Below the pieces are notes generated by a model. The model was not told the DNA's origin and searched no databases. It worked only from the letters and a program-made list of their open reading frames with translations. 64,000 nt of DNA from a virus. The translations under genes and the position numbers were made by a program. The stretch lies in IMG/VR virus record IMGVR_UViG_3300042563_002923, positions 1 through 64,000 of that record; one strand, 5' to 3'. Of this stretch, positions 47,670-57,247 are shown one piece after another (the first letter of the stretch is position 1; every line of letters starts with the position of its first letter).

Positions 47670-49394
47670 ATGGCATTTCAGCTCTCACCAGGCGTACTAG
47701 TACAAGAAAAGGATTTAACTGCAATAGTCCCTTCTGTTGCTACTTCTGCCGGCGCATTTGCTGGCGCCTTCCAATGGGGACCTGTTGGGCAAGTTACCAC
47801 CGTTGATTCGGAAAATAATTTAGTAAAATATTTTGGCGGACCGAATGATGAAAATTTTACATCATTTTTTACTGCAGCAAATTTTTTAACGTATGGTAAC
47901 AATTTAAAACTAGTTCGTGTTGTGAATGAAGCGACCTCAAAAAACGCAATTGCTAACGCAAATGCAACAGCAATTGTAATTAAAAATTATGACGATTTTC
48001 TTGCTAGTAGATCAAGTGGTGGATATGGGTTAGGCGAATTCGCTGCCAAATATCCTGGTGCTTTGGGAAATTCATTAAAAGTTTCAATGGTTGACGGTAA
48101 TACGTGGGCAGCGTATAATGGATTTTCTGGTAATGCATGGCCTTATCAAGCTGAATTTAACAGTGCTCCTGGCACATCTGTTTATGCTAGCACTTTAGCT
48201 GGTTCTAATGACGAATTGCACGTTATTGTTATAGATGAAGATGGAGCTTGGTCGGGTGTTAGAGATACTGTTTTAGAAAAATATTCGTATGTTTCAAAGG
48301 CATCAGATTCCAAGAACACAGATGGATCTTCAAACTATTATAAAGATATAATTAATACACAATCTGAATATGTTTGGTCTATAGATCATCCAACAACCGG
48401 CACAAATTGGGGAACAACAGTTTCAGGAAAAACATTTGCTAATTTGAGCACAAATGTTTCTGTTTCATTATCAAAAGGTGTGTCCGACGAAGCAAATGTT
48501 ACTGCGGGTAATGTAATTGCTGGATTTAATTTATTCGCAAATGACGAATTGTATGATGTTAGTTTGATACCGTTGGGTCCTTGGAGCAATACAGCAGCAG
48601 TTGTTAGTGCGGCTCTTACAATTGCAGAAGATAGAAAAGATTGTGTAATATTCTTATCTCCTAGTTACGAATCAGTTGTTAATATTTCTCCGTCATTACA
48701 GGCAACAAATGTTGTAAATTGGAGAAATGCATCTACAACAACTGGCGGCGTAAATTCTAGTTATGCTATTATGGATTCTGGTTGGAAATATCAGTATGAT
48801 CGTTACAACGACAAATATCGTTGGGTTACTCTAAATGGCGATATTGCAGGTATTTGTGCAAGAACCGACGACTTAGCAGAATCTTGGTTCAGCCCTGGTG
48901 GATTTAATCGCGGTCAAATTAGAAATGTTGTTAAATTGGCATTTAATCCGTCTAAAACAGATAGAGATACTCTATACAAAGCAGGTATTAATCCTGTTGT
49001 AGCATTCCCTGGACAAGGGACAGTTCTATTCGGCGATAAAACAATGTTGGCTAAACCTAGCGCATTTGATAGAATCAATGTTCGTAGATTGTTTATTGTT
49101 TTGGAAAAAGCTATTGCAACAGCATCAAAATTCCAATTATTCGAATTTAACGATCCATTTACAAGAGCACAATTTAAAAATCTAGTAGAACCATTCTTAA
49201 GAGATGTTCAAGGTCGTCGTGGTATTTCAGACTTTAGAGTTATTTGCGACGAAACAAACAACACTGGTGATGTAATTGATAGAAATGAATTCAGAGCTGA
49301 TATTTATATCAAACCTGCTCGTTCTATTAACTTTATATCTCTAACATTTGTTGCTGCTAGATCAGGAATTTCTTTTGAAGAAATTGGCGCCTAA
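47670..49394 (+). CDS. gp18: Tail sheath protein gp18
   Basis: A 574-aa contractile sheath protein (T4, 659 aa). QLSPGVLVQEKDLTAIVPSV, AGAFAGAFQWGPVGQVTTVD and YFGGPNDENFTSFFTAANFL form the N-terminal block. The C-terminal core has INVRRLFIVLEKAIATASKF, then FNDPFTRAQFKNLVEPFLRD and GRRGISDFRVICDETNNTGD, conserved in all sheath proteins. It has a strong ribosome binding site and its own late promoter. Confidence 0.95.
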   Translation: MAFQLSPGVLVQEKDLTAIVPSVATSAGAFAGAFQWGPVGQVTTVDSENNLVKYFGGPNDENFTSFFTAANFLTYGNNLKLVRVVNEATSKNAIANANATAIVIKNYDDFLASRSSGGYGLGEFAAKYPGALGNSLKVSMVDGNTWAAYNGFSGNAWPYQAEFNSAPGTSVYASTLAGSNDELHVIVIDEDGAWSGVRDTVLEKYSYVSKASDSKNTDGSSNYYKDIINTQSEYVWSIDHPTTGTNWGTTVSGKTFANLSTNVSVSLSKGVSDEANVTAGNVIAGFNLFANDELYDVSLIPLGPWSNTAAVVSAALTIAEDRKDCVIFLSPSYESVVNISPSLQATNVVNWRNASTTTGGVNSSYAIMDSGWKYQYDRYNDKYRWVTLNGDIAGICARTDDLAESWFSPGGFNRGQIRNVVKLAFNPSKTDRDTLYKAGINPVVAFPGQGTVLFGDKTMLAKPSAFDRINVRRLFIVLEKAIATASKFQLFEFNDPFTRAQFKNLVEPFLRDVQGRRGISDFRVICDETNNTGDVIDRNEFRADIYIKPARSINFISLTFVAARSGISFEEIGA

Positions 49395-49408
49395 TAAGGA
49401 GAACATAA

Positions 49409-49963
49409 ATGGCAACGACATTCGATATTAATCAATTTAGAACTAGACTAAAGAATGGTGGCGCACGCCCCAATCAGTTTGAAGTTCAGTTTACATTTCC
49501 TCCTGCAATCGCCGCATTAAACGCAGCATATGCAAGATCAAGTAGTTTTTTAGTTACTGTAGCAGAATTACCAGGCCAATCAATTGGAATTACTCCTGTA
49601 TATTACAGAGGTCGTGAAATTAAATTGGCAGGCGATAAAGTATTTGCACCATTTACCTGCACTATTCTTAATGATACAGATTTTACATTAAGAGATGGTT
49701 TAGAGCAATGGATGAATGCAATAGAAAGTAATTCTCTTAAAACCGGTGTTACCGATCCTTCACAGTATCAGGCAACACTAATTGTTAATCAGTTAGACAG
49801 ATCAGGCAATAATCTAAGAAGATATCGTATGGTTGGGGCATTCCCAACGGATATCTCTCCTATAGGATTAGACTTCTCTGCAAACGATCAACTATCGACA
49901 TTTGGCGCAACATTCCAATATCAACATTTTGATGTGCTAAGTGGTCAGTCTGCAATATTATAA
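49409..49963 (+). CDS. gp19: Tail tube protein gp19
   Basis: A 184-aa tube protein (T4, 163 aa). FDINQFRTRLKNGGARPNQF, ELPGQSIGITPVYYRGREIK and FTLRDGLEQWMNAIESN are the family blocks. It follows the sheath gene by 14 nt with AAGGAGAAC as ribosome binding site, as in T4. The minus-strand protein at 19984 is a paralogous fold. Confidence 0.94.
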   Translation: MATTFDINQFRTRLKNGGARPNQFEVQFTFPPAIAALNAAYARSSSFLVTVAELPGQSIGITPVYYRGREIKLAGDKVFAPFTCTILNDTDFTLRDGLEQWMNAIESNSLKTGVTDPSQYQATLIVNQLDRSGNNLRRYRMVGAFPTDISPIGLDFSANDQLSTFGATFQYQHFDVLSGQSAIL

Positions 49964-49982
49964 TATTTTTGGAATTTAAATA

Positions 49983-51530
49983 ATGGCAATTAATTTATTT
50001 GGGTATACCATTACCCGTGGTGAAGATGTGAGCAAGCTGGCACGAACACAATCGTTCGTGCCGCCTACTACTGATGATGGTACAGCAACAGTTCAAGGTG
50101 GCGGCTATTTTGGCACATATCTTGAAATGGATGCTACTGCTAAGTCGGAAGCAGAACTAATTACTCGATATCGTGAAGCATCTATGTATGCAGATTGTTC
50201 TACAGCAATTGATGAAATTGTTACAGAAGCAATTGCGGCAGTTGACGATGAAGCACCAGTCCAACTTAATTTAACAGGTGTTGATTTACCTGATAATATT
50301 AAAAAGGCAATGCAAGATCAATTTAACACAATTATTAGATTACTTGGATTTAACATTAAGGGATTTGATATATTCCGTAGATGGTATGTCGATGGCAGAA
50401 TTTATTATCAAAAGATTATTGATGAAAAGAACCCTAAAAGGGGTATTATAGAATTAAGACAAATTGATCCTCGTAAAATTCGCAAAGTTCGCGAAATTAA
50501 AAAGGACAAGGATCAGAAAACAGGTGTAGATTTAATTAAATCAATTGAAGAATTTTTCATCTATAATGAAAAAGGAATTAATTATCAACCTAATTATTCT
50601 ACATCTACTCCTGGTGCAAATCAAGGTTTAAAGATTTCTTTAGATTCAATTAGTTATATTCCTTCTGGCTTGAATGATTCTGAAAAGAATGTAGTACTGA
50701 GTTATTTGCATAAGGCAATTAAACCAGTTAATCAATTAAAAATGATGGAAGATGCTTTGGTAATTTATAGATTATCTAGAGCGCCGGAAAGAAGAATATT
50801 TTATATTGACGTTGGCAATTTGCCAAAGTTAAAAGCAGAGCAATATTTAAAAGATATTATGGCTCGCTACCGTAACAAGATTGTTTATGATTCTGCAACA
50901 GGCGAAATCAGAGATGATCGTAAATTTATGTCAATGCTTGAAGACTTTTGGTTGCCTCGTAGAGAAGGCGGTCGTGGTACTGAAATTACCACATTACCCG
51001 GTGGTGAAAATCTAGGTCAGATTGATGATATTAATTATTTTCAGAATAAACTATATCAGGCATTGAACGTTCCTTTATCAAGAATGCAACCTCAACAAGG
51101 TATTTCATTTGGTAGAGCAACAGAGATTACTCGTGACGAATTAAAATTTGCTAAGTTTGTTGGTAGACTCCGCAAAAAATTTAGTCAGTTGTTTAATGAC
51201 ATATTAAAAACACAATTAATCTTAACAGGTGTTATTACCGAACAAGATTGGGTTGAATTAAAAGAAAATATTCAGTATAAATTTGCTCAAGATCAGTATT
51301 TTGAGGAAATGAAGGAAGCTGAAAATTTACGTAATCGTATTGATTTGGTAAATCAGATGCAACCTTTTATAGGGACATATTTTAGTAAAGAATATATTAT
51401 GAAAAGTATATTGCGATTTACTGATGAAGAAATTGAAACAATGGAAGGTCAGATGGGGGCAGAGCCTCCGCCTACAATTGGCGTCGGCGGCCAACCAGTT
51501 CAGCCGCCTATAAATAATCAATCGGAGTAA
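49983..51530 (+). CDS. gp20: Portal protein gp20
   Basis: A 515-aa portal (T4, 524 aa), the dodecameric head vertex channel. ELITRYREASMYADCSTAID with EIVTEAIA, DIFRRWYVDGRIYYQKIID and RAPERRIFYIDVGNLPKLKA are the diagnostic blocks. FWLPRREGGRGTEITTLPGG and GISFGRATEITRDELKFAKF follow, both highly conserved. The C-terminus is Pro/Gln-rich. A possible late box lies within its last codons. Confidence 0.95.
   Translation: MAINLFGYTITRGEDVSKLARTQSFVPPTTDDGTATVQGGGYFGTYLEMDATAKSEAELITRYREASMYADCSTAIDEIVTEAIAAVDDEAPVQLNLTGVDLPDNIKKAMQDQFNTIIRLLGFNIKGFDIFRRWYVDGRIYYQKIIDEKNPKRGIIELRQIDPRKIRKVREIKKDKDQKTGVDLIKSIEEFFIYNEKGINYQPNYSTSTPGANQGLKISLDSISYIPSGLNDSEKNVVLSYLHKAIKPVNQLKMMEDALVIYRLSRAPERRIFYIDVGNLPKLKAEQYLKDIMARYRNKIVYDSATGEIRDDRKFMSMLEDFWLPRREGGRGTEITTLPGGENLGQIDDINYFQNKLYQALNVPLSRMQPQQGISFGRATEITRDELKFAKFVGRLRKKFSQLFNDILKTQLILTGVITEQDWVELKENIQYKFAQDQYFEEMKEAENLRNRIDLVNQMQPFIGTYFSKEYIMKSILRFTDEEIETMEGQMGAEPPPTIGVGGQPVQPPINNQSE
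51509..51516 (+). promoter_or_regulatory. Possible late box TATAAATA at the gp20 end
   Basis: An exact TATAAATA inside the last gp20 codons, 18 nt upstream of the small gene at 51535. It may start a prohead-core transcript; as it lies in coding sequence it could also be chance. Confidence 0.4.
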
Positions 51531-51534
51531 AATT

Positions 51535-51705
51535 ATGGATACATCAGAAGTTATTAGACACATGGTAGACGACATTCTTGCAGATCGCTCGAATGACGCT
51601 GTTAACAGATTTAACGATGCCTTGGGATTTAAATTATCTACAGCGTTAGATGATAAAAAACAAGAAATCGCATCCAGTATAGGCAAGGAAAATGAAGAAG
51701 TTTAA
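51535..51705 (+). CDS. Small prohead-core-like protein, 56 aa
   Basis: ATG 51535 to TAA 51703-51705, starting right after gp20. It encodes MDTSEVIRHMVDDILADRSN and then AVNRFNDALGFKLSTALDDK with KKQEIASSIG. The pattern (Asp/Arg, then FN.AL..KL..AL..KK.EIA) matches small prohead core proteins found between gp20 and gp21 in T4-like phages, where T4 has gp67 and gp68. It overlaps the next gene by 14 nt. The assignment is by position and pattern. Confidence 0.6.
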   Translation: MDTSEVIRHMVDDILADRSNDAVNRFNDALGFKLSTALDDKKQEIASSIGKENEEV

Positions 51706-52930
51706 TCAATTAAGAATAGATTTAACAGAAAAAACTCTTACTCCCGCTGAAAAGAAAAAGCGAGAGGAAATTGCCATGGCTATGGAGCGTGAGAATCCAG
51801 GTATGCCAATGGCTAAAAAGATGGCTATTGCTACGGCAACTGCTAAAAGAGTTGCTGAAGAAAATCTTGACGAATTAAAATCATCTACATTGGACTCTTA
51901 TATTACTAAAGTCGCAACAGGTCCTTCTAGAGGCAATACTCAAACAGGTATTCCTAAAAGCATAAAAGCAATTGGCGGCGTAACAACGGCCATTCGCAAA
52001 AAAGCTGAAAATAATAATCCCCCATTTGAACCAAATGTTCCCACAGGTGAAAGAAAAGATCAATTTGGGAATCCTATTAAAAATGTAGCAAAACACTTGG
52101 CTAAACAAGGTATGAAAAGTGTTACTGAAGAAATTAAAACAACGCATGAAGATCCGCTAGTTGTTGTAAAGGATGCTGAAGGTAATATTCTTACACATGC
52201 TAATCGTTCTGTTGCTGGTGATATTCATGGGATAAATGTTTCACATCACACTATTCATACAGGTATGCCAGTAGAAGTAGTTGACCGTGATGGTAAAAAG
52301 TTGACAGTTCAGAAATCTATGCATCATGATTCAGCAGTTAAAGAAGCTAAAGAAAAAACAGAATATGATTACGAAGGCGACATGGCTCGCAGTCAACTAC
52401 AAAGTATTGTTATGAATGCCCAAAAAGTACATGATATGTTAAAAGACAATGATAATCTTCCTGAGTGGGTTCAATCAAAAATTACTCTTGCCGAAGATTA
52501 TATTTTAACCGTTTCAAATTATATGGCAACTGAAATTGATGAACAGACGAATAAAGAATATACACACAAGGTTGTTAACAGAAGAGGCGATATTGTTGGT
52601 AAATATACCTCTTTGAAAACTGCAACTCGAGCAGCGGATAAAAAAGATAACGCATACGGCGGATATGCACACCAAGTTCGTCGAATTGATGAAAAAACTA
52701 TTGAGGAAGCATCCTACACATTTGAGCCTGCTACACACACGCCTACTGTTAAGAATTCTAAAGGACATAGTTTTGAAGGCAATACATATAATGCTAAGGG
52801 CCTAAAAGGTGCAAGCATTTACAAAAATAAAGATACTGGTAAGTATTATGCTAATAAAATAGATTCGAATACCACATTTCACAGTAGTGCTGAAGACGCT
52901 GCTGAAAAGTATCATAATAAAGCAAAATAA
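51692..52930 (+). CDS. Capsid scaffold/internal head protein, 412 aa
   Basis: A lysine/glutamate-rich protein. DELKSSTLDSYITKVATGP (about residues 60-78) and YDYEGDMARSQLQSIVMNAQ, followed by LPEWVQSKITLAEDYILTVS, are blocks I recognise from head-region proteins of T4-like and other marine myoviruses, often annotated as prohead core or capsid-and-scaffold proteins. The C-terminal half has small beta repeats (KVVNRRGDIVGKYTSLKTAT; SIYKNKDTGKYYANKI). The location between portal and gp21 protease suggests a cleaved core protein. Confidence 0.7.
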   Translation: MKKFNQLRIDLTEKTLTPAEKKKREEIAMAMERENPGMPMAKKMAIATATAKRVAEENLDELKSSTLDSYITKVATGPSRGNTQTGIPKSIKAIGGVTTAIRKKAENNNPPFEPNVPTGERKDQFGNPIKNVAKHLAKQGMKSVTEEIKTTHEDPLVVVKDAEGNILTHANRSVAGDIHGINVSHHTIHTGMPVEVVDRDGKKLTVQKSMHHDSAVKEAKEKTEYDYEGDMARSQLQSIVMNAQKVHDMLKDNDNLPEWVQSKITLAEDYILTVSNYMATEIDEQTNKEYTHKVVNRRGDIVGKYTSLKTATRAADKKDNAYGGYAHQVRRIDEKTIEEASYTFEPATHTPTVKNSKGHSFEGNTYNAKGLKGASIYKNKDTGKYYANKIDSNTTFHSSAEDAAEKYHNKAK

Positions 52931-52942
52931 TAAGAGGATAAA

Positions 52943-53356
52943 ATGCCGGTAACAAGATCAATTCTTAAGAATGTTAGACAACAGGCAGTTGTTAAATTTA
53001 TTGGTGGCGGAACAGCTAACATAGATTTACGTGCGGATTTGACACAGCCTGAAGAAACATTTCAGGGGTTTGGTAATACCAATGTAACAATTAAAACTGT
53101 TATGTATAGTACAACCGATTCTGCATCTTCTCCTATTTTAATTCAACGCGGCGTTAATGCTACGGTTGCAACAAACGTAATGATATTATATGGTACGGCG
53201 GATTGGGAATTGGATCAAGGTGCAGGATTTGTAGACGATACTGGCGCAAATTCGAATGTAACTGTAATTTTACCTGCGTCGGGTGCAACGTTATATTTGG
53301 TATTAGGCAAAACATCAGGATATATTGGCCCTGATCTACAGACCGCACCTAATTAA
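52943..53356 (+). CDS. Small virion protein, 137 aa
   Basis: A beta-rich protein (NVRQQAVVKFIGGGTANIDL; IKTVMYSTTDSASSPILIQR; DWELDQGAGFVDDTGANSN) with the look of a capsid decoration or head accessory protein. Similar proteins lie just before gp21 in cyanophages. No established function. AAGAGGATAAA gives a ribosome binding site. Confidence 0.7.
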   Translation: MPVTRSILKNVRQQAVVKFIGGGTANIDLRADLTQPEETFQGFGNTNVTIKTVMYSTTDSASSPILIQRGVNATVATNVMILYGTADWELDQGAGFVDDTGANSNVTVILPASGATLYLVLGKTSGYIGPDLQTAPN

Positions 53357-53370
53357 TACGGAGAATTAAA

Positions 53371-54021
53371 ATGAGATTAATCACAGAAGTCGCACAAGAC
53401 CTCAATTATCTAATAGAAGATAAAAAGTCTGGTGGCAAGAATGTCTTCATTGAAGGCATCTTTATGCAAGTAGAAAAACCAAACCGTAATGGGCGTTTGT
53501 ATAAGCGCGACATTATGGAAAAAGAATTAACTCGTTATCAGAAATTGATTGACGAGAAAAGATCCTTGGGTGAATTGGGTCACCCAGCAAATCCAACATT
53601 AAATTTGGATAAAGTCTCTCACCTTATTGAAAGCCTTCGTTTCGACGGCAACAATGTAATTGGCAGAGCAAAGATTTTAGAAACTCCGATGGGTAACATT
53701 GCTCGCAATTTGATTGAGAACGATGTGAGACTTGGTGTTTCTTCTAGAGGTTTGGGTTCACTAAAAATGAACAAAGAGGGTGTTAATGAGGTTCAGGGTG
53801 ATTTTCATCTTGCAACTGTAGACATCGTAGCAGATCCTTCCGCACATGATGCTTTTGTTCAAGGCATTTATGAGTCTGCAGATTGGATATGTGAAAATGG
53901 TCTGTGGAAAGCTGTTGATATCGAAAGAGCACAACAAACATTAAAGGGCGCATCTAAGGGACAGTTAGAATCTGTTAAACTAAAGATGTTTGAAGAGTTT
54001 ATGTCTAGAATGTCTAGATAA
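53371..54021 (+). CDS. gp21: Prohead core protease gp21
   Basis: A 216-aa serine protease (T4 gp21, 212 aa) that degrades the core and cleaves the gp23 N-terminus during head maturation. GIFMQVEKPNRNGRLYKRDI, then LGELGHP and LDKVSHLIESL (candidate catalytic His71 or His84), and LGVSSRGLGSLK (candidate Ser124/125) are the conserved blocks. VDIVADPSAHDAFVQGIYES is the C-terminal signature. A late box for gp22 follows. Confidence 0.92.
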   Translation: MRLITEVAQDLNYLIEDKKSGGKNVFIEGIFMQVEKPNRNGRLYKRDIMEKELTRYQKLIDEKRSLGELGHPANPTLNLDKVSHLIESLRFDGNNVIGRAKILETPMGNIARNLIENDVRLGVSSRGLGSLKMNKEGVNEVQGDFHLATVDIVADPSAHDAFVQGIYESADWICENGLWKAVDIERAQQTLKGASKGQLESVKLKMFEEFMSRMSR

Positions 54022-54028
54022 TCAAACT

Positions 54029-54036
54029 TATAAATA
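54029..54036 (+). promoter_or_regulatory. T4-type late promoter box TATAAATA, for gp22/gp23
   Basis: An exact TATAAATA 8 nt after the gp21 stop and 29 nt before the gp22 ATG (54066), with TTAGGAGAC as ribosome binding site. Confidence 0.8.
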
Positions 54037-54065
54037 ATTTGAAACAATCCATTTAGGAGACACTA

Positions 54066-55205
54066 ATGTCAGTAGAAAGCAAAATTAAACAATTGCTAGA
54101 GCGTGTAGATGCGAAATCTAGCCTAGAAGAAGCAGACGCTATGGGTGCAGCTAAAGGTAAAGATACCTCTATCAAAGCAGCTAATGGCGGTGATGCCTCC
54201 CCACCAAAACAAGGTAGTTCTGAAGACGCAAGTTATGAAGAGCGCGACGAAGAAGAACAAAACCAAGGTGCCATTGCAGCTAAAGGTGTTAATAAAACTA
54301 CCATTAAGATGAAGGCCCCGGTTGGAGATGCTCCTAACTTCCAAACAGTAGGAGATCCAACTTCAGCAGTAAATCAACCTAACTCTTCAGGAAATGTTCC
54401 TGTTGGAGAAGAAGAAGAATTTGATGGTGAAGTAATTGAGGAAGATGAAGAAATTCAAACTCCTGCAGCAATTGACTTATCCCCAATTTTTGGCGATGAT
54501 CTCTCAGAAGATTTCAAAGCTAAAGCAACATCTATTTTTGAAGCAGCAGTTATTGCTCGCGTAAATTCAGAAATGGATAAAGTCGCAGCATCTCTAGAAG
54601 AGAAGTATGCCGCAGACGTTGCAGAATACAAAGACAGTATCGTCGAAAAAATTGATTCATATCTCAACTATGTTGTTGAGAATTGGATGAAAGAAAATGA
54701 ATTGGCCTTGGAAAACGGTCTTCGCACTGAGATTGCTGAAGACTTTATGTCTGGCCTAAAAGTACTATTCAAAGAGCACTACATTGAAGTGCCTGAAGAG
54801 AAATACGATGTAATCGGTGAACTACAAGCCAAAGCTGCAGAACTCGAAGCAAAACTCGACGAAGCAATTGGCAGCAACGTAGACCTTAACAAAGAAGTCA
54901 CTTCTTTAAAGCGTCAAGCAGTTGTAGAAGAATTGTCCAAAGATTTAGCTGACACAGAAGCTGCAAAATTGGGCAAACTATTAGAGGGTGTTGACTTTGA
55001 AAATGAAGATCTTTACAGAGAGAAAGTTTCTGTAATTAAAGATAATTATTTTCCAAAGAATGCAGTAACAGAAAGCGTATCGCAATCCGTTCAAGCACAA
55101 CAGACTTTAACAGAAGAAACAGATGTTCCAACTGGATTTACAGATGGTTCGTCAGTAGTTTCTACATATGCTAAAGCACTTTCAAGATCAATTAAAAGAG
55201 CGTAA
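54066..55205 (+). CDS. gp22: Prohead scaffold protein gp22
   Basis: A 379-aa acidic, helical scaffold (T4 gp22, 269 aa). The N-terminus has SKIKQLLERVDAKSSLEEAD, followed by a long Gly/Glu/Asp-rich linker (about 30-130). The scaffold helices follow, with FKAKATSIFEAAVIARVNSE, VVENWMKENELALENGLRTE and YIEVPEEKYDVIGELQAKAA. The C-terminal DNYFPKNAVTESV and YAKALSRSIKRA are conserved. The extended acidic linker accounts for the extra length. Confidence 0.9.
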   Translation: MSVESKIKQLLERVDAKSSLEEADAMGAAKGKDTSIKAANGGDASPPKQGSSEDASYEERDEEEQNQGAIAAKGVNKTTIKMKAPVGDAPNFQTVGDPTSAVNQPNSSGNVPVGEEEEFDGEVIEEDEEIQTPAAIDLSPIFGDDLSEDFKAKATSIFEAAVIARVNSEMDKVAASLEEKYAADVAEYKDSIVEKIDSYLNYVVENWMKENELALENGLRTEIAEDFMSGLKVLFKEHYIEVPEEKYDVIGELQAKAAELEAKLDEAIGSNVDLNKEVTSLKRQAVVEELSKDLADTEAAKLGKLLEGVDFENEDLYREKVSVIKDNYFPKNAVTESVSQSVQAQQTLTEETDVPTGFTDGSSVVSTYAKALSRSIKRA

Positions 55206-55234
55206 TTTTACGACATTCCATCAAGGAGAAATAA

Positions 55235-56530
55235 ATGTTTTTATCTGAAAATTTACAACAAAAATGGCAAGCCATTTTAGAGCACCCAGATCTTCCAGAG
55301 ATCAAGGACAGCTATAAAAAGGCAGTCACATCCGTATTGCTAGAGAACCAAGAGCGTTCATTGCGTGAAGAGCGTAGTGCATTGTTCGAGGCAGCTCCAG
55401 CAAATAACATTTCCGCAACAAGCGGTATTGACAAGTATGATCCAATCATGATTGGCCTAGTACGTCGTGCAATGCCTAACCTAATGGCATATGACATCTG
55501 CGGCGTTCAGCCAATGACTGGCCCAACCGGTTTGATCTTCGCTATGCGTTCTCAATACAACGCAGAGCGTGCTAATACAACAACTCGCGTTGAGGCATTG
55601 TACAACGAAGCTAATACAGGATTCGCCGGTGCAGGCGGCGGTGTTGGTAATAATCCAGTTGACGGCACTTATACTACGGGCACTGGGCAAACTACAGCAG
55701 CAGCTGAAGCATTAGGCAGCAGCGGCTCTCCAGCATTTAACGAAATGTCTTTCTCTATTGACAAGACAACAGTTACTGCAAAATCACGTGCGTTGAAGGC
55801 TGAGTACACAGTTGAATTGGCACAAGACTTGAAAGCTATTCACGGTCTTGACGCTGAAGCAGAATTATCAAACATCTTGTCACAAGAATTCATGTTTGAA
55901 ATTAACCGTGAAGTTGTTCGTACAATTTACAAAGTTGCTAAGCCAGGTTCTCCAGCTACAGCAACTGCAGGTACATTTGACTTAGACGTTGACTCTAATG
56001 GACGTTGGTCTGTTGAGCGTTTCAAAGGTCTATTGTTCAACATTGAACGTGATGCTAATCACATTGCACAAGACACACGTCGTGGTAAAGGTAACTTCAT
56101 CGTTTGCTCTGCAGACGTTGCAAGTGCATTAGCTATGTCAGGTGTTCTAGACTACGCTCCAGCTTTAAGCACAAACTTAAATGTTGATGACACCGGCAAC
56201 ACTTTCGCAGGTGTTCTAAACGGACGCTACCGTGTATACATTGATCCGTATTCCAGCAATCTAGGTGACGCAAGTCAGTTCTACATGGTTGGTTATAAGG
56301 GTTCTTCTCCTTATGACGCAGGTATGTTCTACTGCCCATATGTTCCTTTACAAATGGTTCGCGCAGTTGATCCTAACAGCTTCCAGCCAAAGATTGGCTT
56401 CAAGACACGTTACGGTTTAATTGCTAACCCATACGTTACAACTTCAGCTACCGGTGCAGCTGACGCAGATACATTTACGGCTAACCGTAATCAGTACTAT
56501 CGTCGCACTAAAGTGTTGAACTTAATGTAA
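55235..56530 (+). CDS. gp23: Major capsid protein gp23
   Basis: A 431-aa HK97-fold capsid protein (T4 gp23, 521 aa before cleavage). LRNQ-type start region FLSENLQQKWQAILEHPDLP, AMPNLMAYDICGVQPMTGPT, then LIFAMRSQYN and AKSRALKAEYTVELAQDLKA are the diagnostic blocks. FIVCSADVASALAMSGVLDY, then FAGVLNGRYRVYIDPY and FYCPYVPLQMVRAVDPNSFQ follow. GC content and codon use are higher than in neighbours, as usual for highly expressed capsid genes. A terminator follows 51 nt after the stop. Confidence 0.96.
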   Translation: MFLSENLQQKWQAILEHPDLPEIKDSYKKAVTSVLLENQERSLREERSALFEAAPANNISATSGIDKYDPIMIGLVRRAMPNLMAYDICGVQPMTGPTGLIFAMRSQYNAERANTTTRVEALYNEANTGFAGAGGGVGNNPVDGTYTTGTGQTTAAAEALGSSGSPAFNEMSFSIDKTTVTAKSRALKAEYTVELAQDLKAIHGLDAEAELSNILSQEFMFEINREVVRTIYKVAKPGSPATATAGTFDLDVDSNGRWSVERFKGLLFNIERDANHIAQDTRRGKGNFIVCSADVASALAMSGVLDYAPALSTNLNVDDTGNTFAGVLNGRYRVYIDPYSSNLGDASQFYMVGYKGSSPYDAGMFYCPYVPLQMVRAVDPNSFQPKIGFKTRYGLIANPYVTTSATGAADADTFTANRNQYYRRTKVLNLM

Positions 56531-56581
56531 TTTTTGCATTAATTAAGTCGGCATTAAGATCGGCACAGTCATAGACTGATT

Positions 56582-56610
56582 AAAAGGGGGAAGAAATTCC
56601 CCCTTTTTTT
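56582..56610 (+). terminator. Rho-independent terminator after gp23
   Basis: AAAAGGGGGAA pairs with TTCCCCCTTTT around a short loop, followed by more T residues. It closes the gp22-gp23 transcript; a late box for the next gene starts 5 nt later. Confidence 0.92.
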
Positions 56611-56614
56611 GCCT

Positions 56615-56622
56615 TATAAATA
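56615..56622 (+). promoter_or_regulatory. T4-type late promoter box TATAAATA, for the gp3-like gene
   Basis: An exact TATAAATA directly after the gp23 terminator and 23 nt upstream of the ATG at 56646. Confidence 0.75.
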
Positions 56623-56645
56623 TTAATGTTAGCAAAGGATGTTAA

Positions 56646-57230
56646 ATGTATACTTCAAATATAGATGTTTTAAAACAGAACTATGACAGTTCTCTTCCAA
56701 AGACATATGATTTCCTAAGACCGAACGCGTTTAAATTTTCAATAAAAGATATACCTGGTATTTCTTTTACCTGCCAATCGGCAAATTTACCGCAATTGGC
56801 ATTAGGGTATGCATCTCAACCTACTCCCTTTGTTGATATTCCTCGTATTGGCGATAAATTGAATTTTGGAGAATTTACTATTAGATTCATTATATCTGAA
56901 GATATGTCAAATTATTTAGAACTTTATAAATGGTTGGTTGCAATAGGTTTTCCTGACAATTATTCTCAATTTGGACAATTTGTTAAGAACAGACCAAGCG
57001 CATTTCCAATAATTATTAATTCTAAGGGAGAACAAGAAGTTTTGGCATACTCGGATGGTACTTTAACGATTTTAGACTCGACAAATACCCCTAAAGTAAA
57101 TATAATATATAAAGACATATTCCCGGTGTCTTTAGAAGCTTTAGATTTTGATATAGCTTCTGCAAGCGTTGAATATTTTACAGCAATCGCTTCATTTAAA
57201 TATACCCTGTTTGAGGTGGAGCAACTTTAA
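56646..57230 (+). CDS. gp3: Tail-tube-fold protein, gp3-like tail completion
   Basis: 194 aa. FLRPNAFKFSIKDIPGISFT, then NLPQLALGYASQPTPFVDIP and IGDKLNFGEFTIRFIISEDM show the strand order of tail tube proteins, and YLELYKWLVAIGFPDNYSQF is the tube-fold helix. Tube-fold proteins in T4 are gp19, gp48, gp54 and the terminator gp3 (176 aa). The other three have candidates elsewhere in the window, so gp3 is the likely identity. Its location after gp23 and before uvsY fits marine T4-like genomes as I recall them. Confidence 0.65.
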   Translation: MYTSNIDVLKQNYDSSLPKTYDFLRPNAFKFSIKDIPGISFTCQSANLPQLALGYASQPTPFVDIPRIGDKLNFGEFTIRFIISEDMSNYLELYKWLVAIGFPDNYSQFGQFVKNRPSAFPIIINSKGEQEVLAYSDGTLTILDSTNTPKVNIIYKDIFPVSLEALDFDIASASVEYFTAIASFKYTLFEVEQL

Positions 57231-57247
57231 TTAACTATGGAGATTTT